Shown one piece after another: positions 12,006 to 24,799 of a DNA stretch of 64,000 bases. A model generated the notes under the pieces. That model saw only the letters and a program-made list of their open reading frames with translations. It was not told where the DNA came from and ran no database searches. The stretch covers positions 32,199-96,198 of the forward strand of contig JALJCO010001338.1 in NCBI GenBank assembly GCA_023101725.1, written 5' to 3'. The DNA comes from Atherinomorus stipes. Its lineage: Eukaryota; Chordata; Actinopteri; Atheriniformes; Atherinidae. A program made the position numbers and the translations under genes. How positions within the stretch are numbered: position 1 is the stretch's first letter; each line of letters starts with the position of its first letter.

Positions 12006-13643
12006 TAGTTGTGTGAAAAACTGTTGGCCCCCTTTCTGATTTCTTATTGTTTTTTGCATGTGGGTCACACTTAAATGTTTCAGATCATCAAAAACATTTG
12101 AATATTAGACAAAGATAACACAAGTAAACAGAAAATGCAGTTTTTAAATGAAGATTTTTGTTAGTAAGGGGGAAAAAAATCCAAACTTCAACGGCCCTGC
12201 ATGAAAAAGTGATTTCCCCTAAACCTAATAACTGGTTGTTCCACCTTTAGCAGCAACAACTGCATCAAGCGTTTGTGATAACTGGCAGTGAGTCTTCTAC
12301 AGCGCTGTGGAGGAATTTTGTTCCACTCATCTTTGCAGAATTGTTGTAATTCAGCCACATTGGAGGCTTTTCCAGCATGAACCGCCTTTTTAAGGTCATG
12401 CCACAGCATCTCAATGGGATTCAGGTGGGGACTTTGACTAGGCCACTCCAAAGTCTTCATTTTGTTGTTCTTAAGCCATTCAGAGGTGGACTTGCTGGTG
12501 TGTTCTGGATCATTGTTCTGCTGCAGAACCCAAGTGCGCTTCAACTTGAGGTCACCAACAGATGGCCGGACATTCTCCTTCAGGATTTTTTGGTAGAAGC
12601 AGAATTCATGGTTCCATTTACCACAGCAAGTCTTCCAGGTCCTGAAGCAGCAAAACAACCCCAGACCATCACACTACCACCACCATATTTTATTGCTGGT
12701 ATAATGTTCCTTTTCTGAAATGCCGTGTTACTTTTACGCCAGATGTAATGGGACCTACACCTTCCAGAAAGTTCAACTTTTGTCTCGTCAGTCCACAGAG
12801 TATTTTCCCAAAAGTCTTGGGGATCATCAAGATGCTTTCTGGCTAAACTGAGACGAGCCTTTATGTTCTTTTTGCTCAGCAGTGGTTTTGGTCTTGGAAC
12901 TCTGCCATGCAGCCATTTTGCCCCCCAGTCTCTTTCTGATGGGGGAGTCATGAACACTGACCTTCATTGAGGCAAGTGAGGCCTGCAGTTCTTGGATGTT
13001 GTTCTGGGGTCTTTTGTGACCTCTTGGATGAGTCGTCTCTGTGCTCTTGGGGTCATTTTGGTCGGCCGGCCCCTCCTGGGAAGGTTCACCACTGTTCCAT
13101 GTTTTCACCATTTGTGGATAATGGTTCTCACTGTGGTTCTCTGGAGTCCCAAAGCTTTAAAAATGGCTTTGGAACCTTTTCCAGACTGATAGATCTCAGT
13201 TACTTTGTTTCTCATTTGTTACTGAATTTCTTTGGATTGCAGCATGATGTCTAGCTTTTGACGATCTTTCGGTTTACTAAACTTTATCAGGCAGGTCCTA
13301 TTTAAGTGATTTCTTGATTGAGAACAGGTGTGGCAGTAATCAAACCTGGGTGTGGCTAGAGAAACCGAACTCAGCTTTCCAAAGATGTGATAAACCACAG
13401 TTAATTTATGTTTTAACGGGTGGTGGTGGTGGGGGCAATCCCTTTTTCACACAGGGCCATGGAGGTTTGGATTTTTTTCCCCCTTACTAATAAAAATCTT
13501 CATTTAAAAACTGTATTTTGTGTTTACTTATGTTATCTTTTTCTAATATTTACATTTGTTTGATGATCTGAAACATTAAGGTATGACAAACATGGAAAAA
13601 AATAAGAAATCAGGAAGGGGGCAAACACTTTTTCACACAGCTG
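12006..13643 (-). mobile_element. Tc1/mariner element, family 1 copy 2 (full length, frames broken)
   Basis: Flanked by TA (12004-12005 and 13644-13645), with inverted termini of about 200 bp (left TAGTTGTGTGAAAAACTG; right CACTTTTTCACACAGCTG). The transposase is on the minus strand in three overlapping frames (about 13110 to 12190). It shows the Arg/Pro-rich region of the DNA-binding half, TLWTDETKVELSG with the first catalytic aspartate, NNDPEHTSK with the second and SPHLNPIEMLWHDLK with the glutamate. All catalytic residues are present, but frame changes make the enzyme non-functional. It is the most complete member of family 1 here. Confidence 0.9.
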
Positions 13644-13645
13644 TA

Positions 13646-16229
13646 TTTAAATATAAGTATTTGTTAGTTCTTTTTATTATTTTAGTTATTGAGAACCACT
13701 GTGGAAAACCCAAAGAAAAACCCATGTCATACAAGGCTGACAGCATATTTAATATGACAAAATGAAAAATTTCCCAAAAGTCCAAACCAGTGTCACTGAA
13801 ACACCTGCAGAGGGCAGTGCACACAGCTCCTTTTCTGAGATAAGGCACCTGCAAGGCTTTTCCTTCTCTTAACTGGCCTTTTTAGTGCTGCATCTCTTCA
13901 TTTATCAACCTTAAAGAAAAGAAAAAGAAAGAAGCTGTCACATTCACATGTATGGAGACATCTTATCCATATGGATGAAACCAATAAAACGAGTGTGTAA
14001 TGTTTCATGATGTGGCATTGTAAAATTAACCCGTTTTGTAACTGCATGAAGCAGTTGAGAGCAAATATGACAGTTTGAGAACTGAATATTAGATTATCTT
14101 GCTTTAAGCAGATTTACAGGTGAGTTGCTTCGATGCTTACAGTTTATGGTACAACCCCCTGTTCGTATTTTGCACGTTCATCGTAGGTCCAGGTCAAAAT
14201 GGACTAATTTCCTCATAGTGTCAACACCAGATTTTTAATTTTGTACAGTTTTCTTCAAAATTATTCAACCTTCTACTAAAGAAAAGGCTAAATTCACAAT
14301 AGTTATTCAAAAAACAAGATACTAAAGAAAGTAATAATGAACAAAAGTTTACTAAATTATAATTTAGTCAAATAAAATATTGCTTTTGAAATGTAATTGA
14401 AAACAAAGCGTTGAACAGAGGTGAAAACAGAAATTAGGTCTCACACTGGGAAAAAAGAAATTAAAGTAAGAACATTAAAACAAATATGAAACATAAGAAC
14501 AATCAAAAAATGAAAAAAAAGCAATATAATAAAATAAGACTTAAAACAACAGACCAGGAATCTACTAAGATAAAAATTTGTGTGCAGTAATTTGCTCATG
14601 CAATCTAGAATTTTGTGTGAGGGGTTAGGGTTACACAGTTTGCAGGTAATTTACAAAGAACGATTGTGCAAATGACAGCGGGTGCAAACGTGTTGAAAAC
14701 GCCCCGATATTCATGAAGGTTTTGTGTGTGGCGAATTGCGAGAGAGGACAGCGCAAAAGTAACAGGACCCACGGATGGAGAGATTAGTGGAGGAGGGAGA
14801 TGAAAATATCATCTAAAATAAGTATGATAAATATAAACATTTAAACAATACAGCAGTATTCATGCAGAGTCCAGTTTAGGAGGACATGGATCAGGAGTTG
14901 CTGAACAAATGTAAGATGTTACGTGATACAAATGACCGTGAAGATGGAAAGCTGCTAAGCTAGCTTTTATAATGGCTTTGAATAAAAGAAATGGTCCCTA
15001 TCAAACATGGTCCCTATCAAGGTCCTCCCTCATGTGCGAACACAAACGGACGGGGAAGGTAGTTCTGATAACTAAACTCCAGACGGGTAGTTATAGGAAC
15101 TGATCCTAGTACCTCTCTTTCTGAATGCACCTGAAGATTTGCCCCAGGGGGAGCAGATAGAGGGGGAAGAGCAGAGGCCCGAGAATGGACCCTTGGGGGA
15201 CACCACAGGATAATGGAGCAGGACCCCCATCATGCTTGTTTGTTTCATTTTTGTTGATTTGTTTTCAATATTTTTGTTTAACCACAAATCAAAATCAATG
15301 TCATGATTTGAATAGAATTTTTATTTATTATTACTTTTGTCAATTTCAACTTATTTCACAGACAGCTGGTTTTTGAATGAGAGGATATGAATGATTTTGA
15401 GGACGACTGTATCTATTCAGATTGTCAAAAAAGCCTATATGACTAATGAATGTATGATTCATCGTTAATGAATGAGAGAGCAGGAAGTGTATTTTCTTAA
15501 GTTTATAACACTCAGTTTTGAAGAAAAACGTTTATGATGATGCTGGATAATGTCCTGCTTTACACAAGACATAAAATAGAGTAGTTAAAATATTTTCCAT
15601 TTATTTCAAAATGGCATGAAGATGCTAGAAATGTCAGACTTTATGAAATAAACATTTTTAACCATTAAACACTGCTATAACAGCGATAGTCATAAATGAT
15701 AGAGAGACTGAAATTATCAACATTAATTCAATCTTTCTCCCTCAGAACAAAAAACATTAAATAATAATAGACACTGAATCAAACAACGCCTCCACTGTGT
15801 CCATCTTGGAATGAATGTGTGTGTAAAGGATTAAGCAGTTAGTATATACTCAGAAGTAAATGTGTAATTGGATCCTCCTGATTACTACCAACCTCCTCCT
15901 GTTGGCCACCAAGTTGCTGTCATGTCATCAGTCACTGAAACGGCAGCCTAAAGTTAACATGTTGACATGTTCTGAACATGTCAAGTTTGTTTTTATGTGA
16001 AGCACTTGGTGCTACTTCTTGTGTGAAAAGTGCTTTATAAATAAAATTTGATTTGATAAAATCAAAGTGATTCTGAATTTCTGAATGTGTTCATTTGTAA
16101 ATCAGTTATTGTACTGCCAGTCCAGGTCTTGTGCCCAGGCCTGCCCTCTGAATGGTTTCTATTGGCAGATTCCATAAACTCACATTTTTTCTTGATATGA
16201 TCCACACTGGTAAATCTAAAATCCATTTT
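13646..16229. other. Repeat-poor to AT-rich intergenic stretch
   Basis: No gene was found. A segment at about 14245-14410 (containing GCTAAATTCACAATAGTTAT) is repeated in similar form at 62040-62165, so it is an unnamed dispersed repeat, perhaps the end of another DNA transposon. The rest shows only short chance reading frames. Confidence 0.45.
14245..14410. repeat. Dispersed repeat shared with 62003-62165
   Basis: Both copies contain GCTAAATTCACAATAG, then similar A-rich sequence and ATAAAATATTGCTTTTGAA, in the same order and orientation. No coding capacity. Confidence 0.6.
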
Positions 16230-16551
16230 AAAGGGACATAGTGTAACTTTTGACCAAATCATTATTATTAATGTAAGTAATAACAGATGATTTCTTGGGT
16301 CAGTAAACATAACTTGATGCTTGTGGGGGCTCTGAGGGGGCTGCCCTTCTCAAAAACCAGACACTGTGTCTTTGCAGGAGCGGATTGGTCTCTCATTGGA
16401 TCATGTGACCTGGAGCGCTTTGCTTTATGACTCCATGACTTCAAATTAGCTGGTAAAAGATAAAACTGTTCACTTTAGCCACAGTTGTGTAGCCTGTGGG
16501 AAGTTACAGGTTTAGTGCCCCTAGTGGCCAAAAGTTACACGGCGTCCCTTT
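16230..16551. mobile_element. MITE, family with AAAGGGAC...GTCCCTTT ends, copy 1
   Basis: The inverted termini are AAAGGGACATAGTGTAACTT on the left and AAGTTACACGGCGTCCCTTT on the right. The interior shares GGGGGCTCTGAGGGGGCTGC and TCATTGGATCATGTGACCTG with the copy at 45545-45866. About 320 bp, no coding capacity. Confidence 0.85.
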
Positions 16552-17225
16552 CAACCTCAATTTCAACTTTATTTACAGTACGTACATAGCAAGCATAAAA
16601 ATCGGTGTATTTTTAAGAACCTGACAATTCAATTCGATTTTTATACTTTGGGTTACAAAGTGATACGACATAGATTTGATTCAATATTAATTAAAATGCT
16701 TTAATAACGATTCAGTTCAGAGTAGAAACTGTTGTAAATTTCTAAATATTTATTTTCATGCCCATGAGAACGCGTGTTATCTGTAACCTCATATATTTTT
16801 GGGTAATAAAACGTCTGAAAATAAGAAAAAATAACGGAGATGTAGAGGTGAGGGGTGGGACTAGGGATGGAAAGTAGCTTCTTTCTAAATCGGTATTTTT
16901 ACAGAGAAATTTTGTTCATTAACATGTACTGTCCAATTTAAATAAATAAAGTCTCTGTCCAAGATCGAATCATCTTAAAAACAATAATAAAATCACATTT
17001 TATTACATTATGTGATTTTACATTACATTAATTAATTTTATCACATTAATTGAGAAAAAGGTAGTATGTGGATATAAGGTATAATGGTATAAAGGTTTTA
17101 AAGAAGCTTAAAAATGAATGTAATCTGAATAATTAATAATGAAAACAAAAAATAAGTGCACAGTAAAGAAAAATATTGTTTTAAAATTGAAATTAAAATG
17201 AACTAAAAGCTAAACTGAAAAGGTA

Positions 17226-17716
17226 GGTCTTGAGTCTCTCTTCAAAAACATCAACAGTCTCTGCAGCCCTGAGGTCTTGAGACCAGTCTTGAGACCACTT
17301 TTTGGCGGTCTTGGTTTTGTAACGGTCTCAGCAGTCTTTGGTCTTGGTCCTGGTCCTGGTCTTAGGTCTCACAATGTCTCGGACTGGCCGAGCGGTCTTA
17401 AAGGTATTTGTAACCTATAATATCCAGGTAGGCACAGGTTTTTTTAAAAATAAATATTGTTTTACACTCCCTTCAATTACATATCAAGTACCAAATAATA
17501 CAATTTCATTTTTATACTAAGCAGCTGAACCCAGTTTGGTGCTTGGTTCGACAACTCATGTAAAATGGCAAAAAAATGTTTTTTTCTGTTGGTTTCAGGC
17601 GTGGTCTAGAACTGAACTAGTCTTGGTTTTGACTTGGTCTGTCTTGGTCTTGCTCTTGACACTCTTTGGTCTTGATAATGTCTCTGTTTAGGTGGTCTTG
17701 ACTACAAGTCTACCGT
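17226..17716. repeat. GGTCTTG-rich repeat
   Basis: Dense repetition of GGTCTTGG and GTCTTGAGACC-type words at both ends with AT-rich sequence between. It looks like a non-autonomous DNA element with degenerate termini. No coding sequence. Confidence 0.5.
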
Positions 17717-18177
17717 AAGTGTACAAACTTACGGAACAACTAAAAGGCTGGTACCTGAGGACCTCAGGGTCAACAAGGGCTCATAGTTGAAGAGCAGATT
17801 AGATTAATAAGAAGGTCCATGACCATTAAAGGAATAGTACACCCACAGAATGATGTGCGGTCATCTTCTACTCACCCTCATGCTGAGCAAGCCTCTGGAG
17901 CACTTTTTTAATATCTCAAATGCAGACGGAAATGGGGGTGTTCGTCATCCACCAACTTTAATGTAATCGATGTGGCCGGCACTCCAAACAAAAAGGTCCA
18001 TAAAAGTCCACAAAAACTTGTCAATATTCCTCCATACTGCTTGTCCAATGTAATCCAAGTGTCCGGAGTGGGTCCATAATTTTATATATTTTTATAGCTT
18101 AATCACTACTACATCTAGCTACCGTGAAGCACGTCCTTGCGAGTTCACGCCACTATGGAAGTATAGATATAAGTGGG

Positions 18178-18441
18178 TAGGGGGAGTGGGTAGCCTAGTG
18201 GTAGCGTCGTGGGCTTTGGCGCATAGGTCCTGGGTTCAAGACCGCGTCATGACACTCAGGAAAAACCCACTGTGGACCCCTGAGCAAGGTCCTTAACGGT
18301 CCTTAACCTGCTGGTCCTTAACCCCCACCAACTGCTCCCCGGGCTCCCTAAGCAGCAGCCCACTGCTCTCTGATACTTCAGAGATGGGTGAAACACAGAT
18401 CCTTAATTTCCCCTCCGCAATCATACAAGTAAAATAAAAAA
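18178..18441 (+). mobile_element. tRNA-derived SINE, copy 1
   Basis: The head resembles a tRNA gene: box A-like TAGCCTAGTGGT at about 18193 and box B-like GGTTCAAGACC at about 18233, followed by a body with GAGCAAGGTCCTTAAC and CTGCTCCCCGGGC, typical of teleost SINEs, and an A-rich end. It is a retroposon and not a functional tRNA gene: there is no full cloverleaf. Confidence 0.75.
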
Positions 18442-18571
18442 AAAGCCCTAGCAGACAAGATCACACATCTTTTTCTTTCTTTGTTTTAAATCAATAGCCA
18501 ACCCCTCTCGTGTTTGTCCGCAGCTTGTTGACTCTTATGTAAACAGTGGATTTCCTCTTCTACGCTTGCAT

Positions 18572-18800
18572 TTGGGGGTAGCCTAGTGGTAGGGGCGCGG
18601 GCTTTGGTGCAGAGGACCCAGGTTCGAGTGCCCTACATGACATTCCGGTAAACAACTGTGGACCCTTCAGCAAGGTCCTTAACTCCCACCAACTGCTCCC
18701 CGGGGCTTTAAGTAGCAGCCCACTGCTCTCTGGCACTAATGTACAGAGATGGGTAAAAATGCAGAGCCCTAATTTCCCCTCAGGGATCTCAACAGTGTAT
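18572..18800 (+). mobile_element. tRNA-derived SINE, copy 2
   Basis: Same family as 18178-18441: GTAGCCTAGTGGTAGGGGCG at the head with CAGGTTCGAGTGCCC as box B, then CAGCAAGGTCCTTAACTCCC and TGCTCCCCGGGG. Tail near 18790. Confidence 0.75.
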
Positions 18801-19207
18801 ACATAGTATATATATATATATACATATCGGCAGAGTAAGCGCTGAATGCTGTGGCTTCCGTAGAGTTGTGAACTTGCACAAACATGCTAATAGGAAGTAC
18901 AATGTTCTACTGTTTAGGCTATAAAAATATACTCGCTTGGAGTAAATTCTGGACACTACCCACTCAGGACACTTGGATTACATTGGACGAGCAGTATGGA
19001 GGAATATTGACAAGTTTTTGTGGACTTTTATGGACCTTTTTGTGTTGAGCACCGATGAACTCCATTATATGAAAGTTGGGGGAAAACGAAAACCTGTCTG
19101 ATCTCCGGCTGCATTTGAGATATTAAAAAGTGCTCCAGAGTCTTGTTCACCATGAGGGTGAGTAGAAAATGAAGGCACATCATTCTGTGGGTGTACTATT
19201 CCTTTAA

Positions 19208-19510
19208 GACCTTTATGAACCACTAAAAAGGTTCAAGTCCCCGACAGCACTCAGGTGAACCACTATGGGCCCTTCAGCAAAGTCCTTAAAGTGACAGTGG
19301 CATGAAATTCACGGCAACTTTTGGTCCCTTTTTAGTCAGACTGTAAGTACCTGAATACTGTGCGAAAGGATTGTTCGCCGTAACTCAGTCTTGTCATAGA
19401 ATAGCAGGCGCTAAGAATTAGAGCTACTGTTAGCATACAATGACTGTGGTTCGGTGGGCGGGACCAGAAGGCACGCTTGTCACCATGTGCTTCTGTTGTC
19501 AATGAGTCTC
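19208..19510. other. SINE fragment and short unassigned sequence
   Basis: A fragment of the same SINE family lies at about 19228-19291 (GTTCAAGTCCCCGAC, then CAGCAAAGTCCTTAA). Nothing else is recognised before the fold-back element. Confidence 0.5.
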
Positions 19511-20636
19511 TATAGGGGATTATCACGCTTACCGGAAGTTGCCGGCTTTTGACACTTCCTCTTCCGGGCCATGTTAACGACAGCCGTTCCTGCTCTGTTA
19601 TACTGTTTAAATCGTATAAACTCCAAACATATTTAAGTTTTCATTCTAGACTGAAGTGATGCTGGATCAAAGCGATCGATTTGCCGCGGTGAAGGGCCGA
19701 ACTTTATAATAAAACACACGTTTGTTTGTCCCCGGTGGGGCACAACACCGGCACTTCACAGCATGCTAGCATTAGCCAGCTAACGTTTACTGACGTGCTT
19801 AACGTTGTGCGTCTTAAAACACACAAACATCTGAAAATCGGGTCTGTACCTCCCCGTTTCCAGTGGAACAACTGGGGATTGCCAAGAAAGGAGACGCTTT
19901 CAGATGATTGTGTGTTTTCAGCCGCACAAAGTTAGGCACGTTATCGAGCTGGCTAATGCTAACACGACTGCGCAGTCTGCCGGCCACAAACAAACGTGTG
20001 TCGTTTTATTATAAAGTTCGGTCCTTCACCACGGCGAATCGGTCGTTTTGATCTACTTCTTCCTCAGCATCACTTCAGTCTGGAATGAAAACTTGGCATT
20101 GGCGTTTATCCGATTTACAAAGTTTAACAGAGTAGTAGCTGGGGGACTATTGTTAGCAGGTTAGCATTAGCCAGCTTGATGACGTGCCTAACTTTGTGCG
20201 GCTGAAAACACACAATCATCTGAAAGCGTCTCCTTTCTTGGCAGTCCCCAGTTGTTCCACTGGAAACGGGGGAGGTACAGACCCGATTTTCAGATGTTTG
20301 TGTGTTTTAAGACGCACAATGTTAAGCACGTCAGTAAACGTTAGCTGGCTAATGCTAGCATACTGTGAAGTGCCGGTGTTGTGCCCCACCGGCGACAAAC
20401 AAACGTGTGTTTTATTATAAAGTTCGGCCCTTCACCGTGGCAAATCGATCGCTTTGATCCAGCTTTTGATCCAGTATCACTTCAGTCTAGAATGAAAACT
20501 TAAATATGTTTGGAGTTTATACGATTTAAACAGTATAACAGAGCAGGAACGGCTGTCGTTAACATGGCCCGGAAGAGGAAGTGCCAAATGTTTCAACTTC
20601 CGGAAACCGGAACGCGGAAGCGTGATAATCCCCTAT
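19511..20636. repeat. 1.1-kb fold-back (long inverted repeat) element
   Basis: Two arms of about 450 bases are inverted copies of each other. The outer ends are ATAGGGGATTATCACGCTT (from 19512) and AAGCGTGATAATCCCCTAT (to 20636). The inner ends are GCTGGCTAATGCTAAC (to about 19962) and GTTAGCATTAGCCAGC (from about 20160). The roughly 197-base spacer contains a third, more diverged copy of part of the arm (AACAAACGTGTGT to TCACTTCAGTCTGGAATG). The RNA from either strand would form a very long hairpin. No coding function is seen; short frames in it are mirror products of the palindrome. A clear target duplication was not found. Confidence 0.9.
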
Positions 20637-20983
20637 GGTCCTCATCTGCTGAAACATGTGCTCTTGCGGAGAGGAGGTGGAGTGATACGAAGATACCTGG
20701 AGACATTCGCCCATACACCCAGCAGGAACCTGCAGACATGCGCCTCTCCACACACTCATGTTGGAGTAAAAAAAAGAGTTGCTGTGTTCTGTTGAACACG
20801 GCTGCACGTCAGGCTGGAAGAAGTTCGTATTGAGTCTCTGTGGATCTATACAGGACGTACGACGACGACGGCGTCACCAACCTGCGTGAGTATGAATAGA
20901 GTTTAAAAAGAAAACAGCATCATATTCCAGCAACACGTTTCCCTGAATTTTTTACTTCACCCATTAACCGAATTCAGTTATTA
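20637..20983. other. Short unassigned stretch
   Basis: A 107-codon frame covers part of the fold-back arm and this stretch (20510-20833), but nothing in it resembles a known protein. I see no gene here. Confidence 0.4.
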
Positions 20984-22547
20984 CAGGGAGTGCAGAATTA
21001 TTAGGTAAATGAGTATTTTGACCACATCGTCCTCTTTATGCATGTTGTCTTACTCTAAGCTGTATATGCCCAAAGCCAACTACCAATTAAGCATATCAGG
21101 TGATGTGCATCTCTGTAATGACGAGGGCTGTGGTCTAATGACATCAACACCCTATATCAGGTGTATTAGGCAATAAAAATTATTAGGCAACTTAACAATA
21201 AACAAATATATACCCATTTCAATTATTTATTTTCACCAGGGAAACCAACATAACAGCTCAACATTCACAAATATACATTTCTGACATTCAAAAACCAAAC
21301 AAAAACAAATCAGTGACCAATATAGCCACCTTTCTTTGCAAGGACACTCAAAAGCTGCCATCCATGGATCCTGTCACTGTTTTGATCTGTTCACGATCAA
21401 CATTGCGTGCAGCAGCAACCACAGCCTCCCAGACATTGTTCAGAGAGGTGGACTGTTTTCCCTCCTTGTAAATCTCACAGTTGATGAGGGACCACAGGTT
21501 CTCTATGGGGTTAGATCAGGTGAACAAGGAGGCCATGTCATTAGTTTTTCTTCTTTTAGACCCTTTCTTGCAGCCACGCTGTGGAGTACTTGGATGCGTG
21601 TGATGGAGCATTGTCCTGCATGAAAATCATATTTTTCTTGAAGGATGTGGACTTCTTCCTGTACCACTGCTTGAAGAAGGTGTCTTCCAGAAACTGGCAG
21701 TAGGACTGGGAGTTGAGCTTGACTCCATCCTCAACCCGAAAAGGCCCCACAAGCTCATCTTTGATGATACCAGCCCATACCAGTACCCCACCTCCACCTT
21801 GCTGGCGTCTGAGTGGGACTGGAGCTCTCTGTCCTTTACCGATCCAGCCACGGTTCCTCCTCTGCCCCATCAAGACTCTCTCTCATTTCATCAGTCCATA
21901 AAACCTTAGAAAAATCAGTCTGAGATATTTCTTGGCCCAGTCTTGACGTTTCAGCTTGTGTGTCTTGTTCAGTGGTGGTGGTTTTTCAGCCTTTCTTACC
22001 TTGGCCATGTCTCTGAGTATTGCACACCTTGTGCTTTTGGGCACTCCAGTGATGTTGCAGCTCTGAAATATGGCAAAACTGCTGGCAAGTGGCATCTTGG
22101 CAGCTGCACGCTTGACTTTTCTCAGTTCATGGGCAGTTATTTTTGCGCCTTGGTTTTTCCACACGTTTCTTGCGACCCTGTTGACTATTTTGAAATGAAA
22201 CGTTTGATTGTTGGATGATCACGCTTCAGAAGCTTGGCAATTTTAAGAGTGCTGCATCCCTCTGCAAGATATCTCACTATTTTTGACTTTTCAGAGCCTG
22301 TCAAGTCCCTCTATGACCCATTTTGCCAAAGGAAAGGAAGTTGCCTAATAATTATGTTTGCCTAATACACCTGATATAGGGTGTTGTTGTCATTAGACCA
22401 CAGCCGTTCTCGTTACAGAGATGCACATCACCTGATACGCTTAATTGGTAGTAGGCTTTGGGCCTATACAACTTTGAGTAAGACAACATGCATAAAGAGG
22501 ATGATGTGGTCAAAATACTAATTTGCCTAATAATTCTGTACTACCTG
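20984..22547 (-). mobile_element. Tc1/mariner element, family 2 copy 2
   Basis: Left end CAGGGAGTGCAGAATTATTA at 20984 with TA before it; right end TAATTCTGTACTACCTG at 22547 with a mutated TA. The minus-strand transposase, in pieces from about 22280 to 21330, shows [40 protein letters not shown] (frame lost near the first aspartate), [37 protein letters not shown] with the second aspartate, and then a break before the final glutamate. It lacks the 94-bp duplication of copy 1. Not functional. Confidence 0.9.
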
Positions 22548-22854
22548 CAGTAAATACTAAAGATATATTACACTAGTTCTGCTCGTTAGATCTGTCTTCG
22601 TCTGACTGGAGCAGTACAGAAACAGTGATGATGATCATGAAGGCCTGATTGCAAACCCGAGTCAATGTGGGCAGTCGAACACTCGCGAACAACGGGAAGA
22701 ATTATAAACTGGAATCATCACAAACATCAGTTTTCCTCAGAGATAAAAGACAGGAACATGATGAGAAACGTTTATTAGAAACTTTGTGTTTCTTGGTGGG
22801 GGCTGGAAGCCGTTATAACCTCCTGAGGAGGAGACAGAGCTGCAGGGAGATTTT
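22548..22854. other. Short unassigned stretch
   Basis: No recognisable feature. A 76-codon frame at 22649-22879 is not supported by any motif. Confidence 0.4.
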
Positions 22855-23598
22855 GGGTGAATCCCATTTCACCCCTTAGCCCTTCCCCTCCGTTTTGCAC
22901 GTTCATGTGTAGGGGTAGGGGTGTCCCAATACCTGTAGGATGGAGGGGAGGGGCTAAGGGGTAGGGCTATATACCCCTTCAAACGAAGATTTTTCGAGAG
23001 CACACTTCAAACGAAGGGGTATGAAAATCACTGGGACGACGGCTGCTACTGAGTCCAAAAACATCCACAAATGTAAATATTTCTCCATAAATAAAGTTTA
23101 AAAAGTGTGAAAACCATTATATAGTCTAGTTTAATGCTGTTTAAATGTTTAACGGTCATTTTTTTTGCAAAATGCACATGAAAAAAAAATCGCGAGTACT
23201 ACATTGACGCTTCAGTTATATAAACGCTACCAGGCTGAAAACCAGCGGTGCTCTGCAGCCCTGATAATCTAGATGATCAATAAGAAATTCAGCAGCATCG
23301 CTGCTGGTCTTCATGGGATAAAACACAGGCAGGGATGTCATGCAAAAAATCGAATTTGCTTGTTAACGTTAATCCACAGCTGTAGACGGCTGATTTCTCC
23401 AGATTTGCGCCAACAGCTCAGCGCACATCTGCTTACACACAAGCCGGCGGAATCACTGATGACGTATGTGATTCTTGAAGGGGTGTCCCAATTTGAAGGG
23501 GTTGACTTTCACCCCTACCCCTTGTAGCTTCGTTTTAAGTGCAAGGGCCAGGGGGAAGGGGGAAGGGGTAGGGGTAAAAAAGAGAATTGGGATTGGGC
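22855..23598. mobile_element. Probable MITE with CCCAAT/AGGGGT-rich inverted ends
   Basis: The left end has ATCCCATTTCACCCCTTAGC and a cluster of AGGGGTAGGGGTGTCCCAAT; the right end has GGGGTGTCCCAATTTGAAGG and AGGGGTAAAAAAGAGAATTG with GGGATTGGGCC, in inverted relation. Length about 740 bp. Such elements are common in fish; the superfamily was not determined. Confidence 0.55.
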
Positions 23599-24799
23599 CT
23601 TTCTGCTAGTTCGGTCGGCACATTCCTGCAGAAATTATATCATCCACAAGTTTTTCAGTGGGGAGGACAAAAAGATTGCTGTTGTCCTTCGTACGCCAGG
23701 TACAGGACGCCATGATGTCGGTTTGTTGTCGTAGGTCTCGGAGGGAGGGACTCAGAGAGTATAGTTTGGGGGAGGGAGGTAATGGGCTTTATGCACAGCT
23801 CCACTATTTCCTGAACTAAAGGTAGCTCCTTTGCTTCCTGTCTTTCATTACTGGACGAACTGATTAATCCATGTGTGTATGAAGCGTTTTGGCTGGTGTT
23901 TAATTTATGATTGTGTGTTTGTTTTTTGTTTTTTTAATGACTCAGCAGTGCAACTGCAACAGCGCTCAGTAATTTGACCTACATATCGCAGCAATAAGAA
24001 ACAATAGCCGACACTTAAACCGTATCTCAGTGTTTATCATTATGATAAACGTAGCAAAAAGCTTTGGCCAATTACAAATAAAGACAACAACTAGGAGCAG
24101 TCGAACTATCAATCTAACAACAAGCTGCTTGTTTTGTTTCCCTCACAAAAATGGCGCAAACTACCCTTAATGCATTGCGCTTTTGCGGACGTGACGTACT
24201 AAGTCAAAGACCGATTAGCGTTCCACTGTTCTCTGGTTTAAATGCAGAGACTGAATTTCCAATTGGGATTATTAAATTATCATTATTATCATAATTATTA
24301 TCATTAAAAGAATCCATTATTCATAGGTGAATAAGTGAATTTGATCTGAAAAATCCTCAGCGTACAAAAAATTTGAAATTTATCAAATTTCTGCCCCACC
24401 CCCCCCAAAAAGTTCAGTTTTGTCTTTTTCTTTTTTTTTTTTTTACTGCTGACAAATGTTGAAGCAGGTCAAATTTAACCAGGACAGTTTGTGAGGGTTA
24501 ACAAAGGAAAGACATGTTGCTTAATGTTGGATCTCTGGCAGCGGTTGCTTGTCTGTTGCTCCATGCAGGCGCTTCTCCTGCGGTAGACACACCCCATGCA
24601 CAGCTAGCAAAGAGACACACAGGACACGTTTCTCCGAACTTTGTGTTTGCTCTCTGACAAGAGGCCGTTCTTTATTCACACTTTTAACAAGAACATTCAC
24701 ACAGACGTTAACTACAACTTCTGTACGTGCACCAAGGGGCAAACTCCGCCTCAGAACAGTGAAGCTCGCTTCCTTGTTGTAAATAGTGTAATCCTCCCT
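23599..24799. other. Intergenic sequence without recognised gene
   Basis: Includes a T-rich run at about 24420-24445 and short chance frames. No feature is supported. Confidence 0.4.

Larger units (their letters stand above)
17825..19207. mobile_element. TTAA-flanked MITE, copy 1, carrying two SINE insertions
   Basis: Both ends read TTAAAGGAATAGTACACCC in inverted orientation, with 30 bases of perfect terminal inverted repeat that continue imperfectly for about 100 bases. TTAA at the boundary is the target of piggyBac-like elements, which is an inference here because no transposase is present. The usual length appears to be about 0.3 kb (compare 39537-39843); this copy is enlarged by two tRNA-derived SINEs and other sequence. 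Confidence 0.85.

Noticed and set aside
18178..18800. tRNA-like box A and box B sequences
   Set aside because: They form the heads of repeated SINEs with common bodies; no complete cloverleaf or anticodon arm can be drawn.
20184..20833. Overlapping frames on both strands near 20.2-20.8 kb
   Set aside because: They arise from the inverted arms of the fold-back and the same sequence is read twice; no motif.
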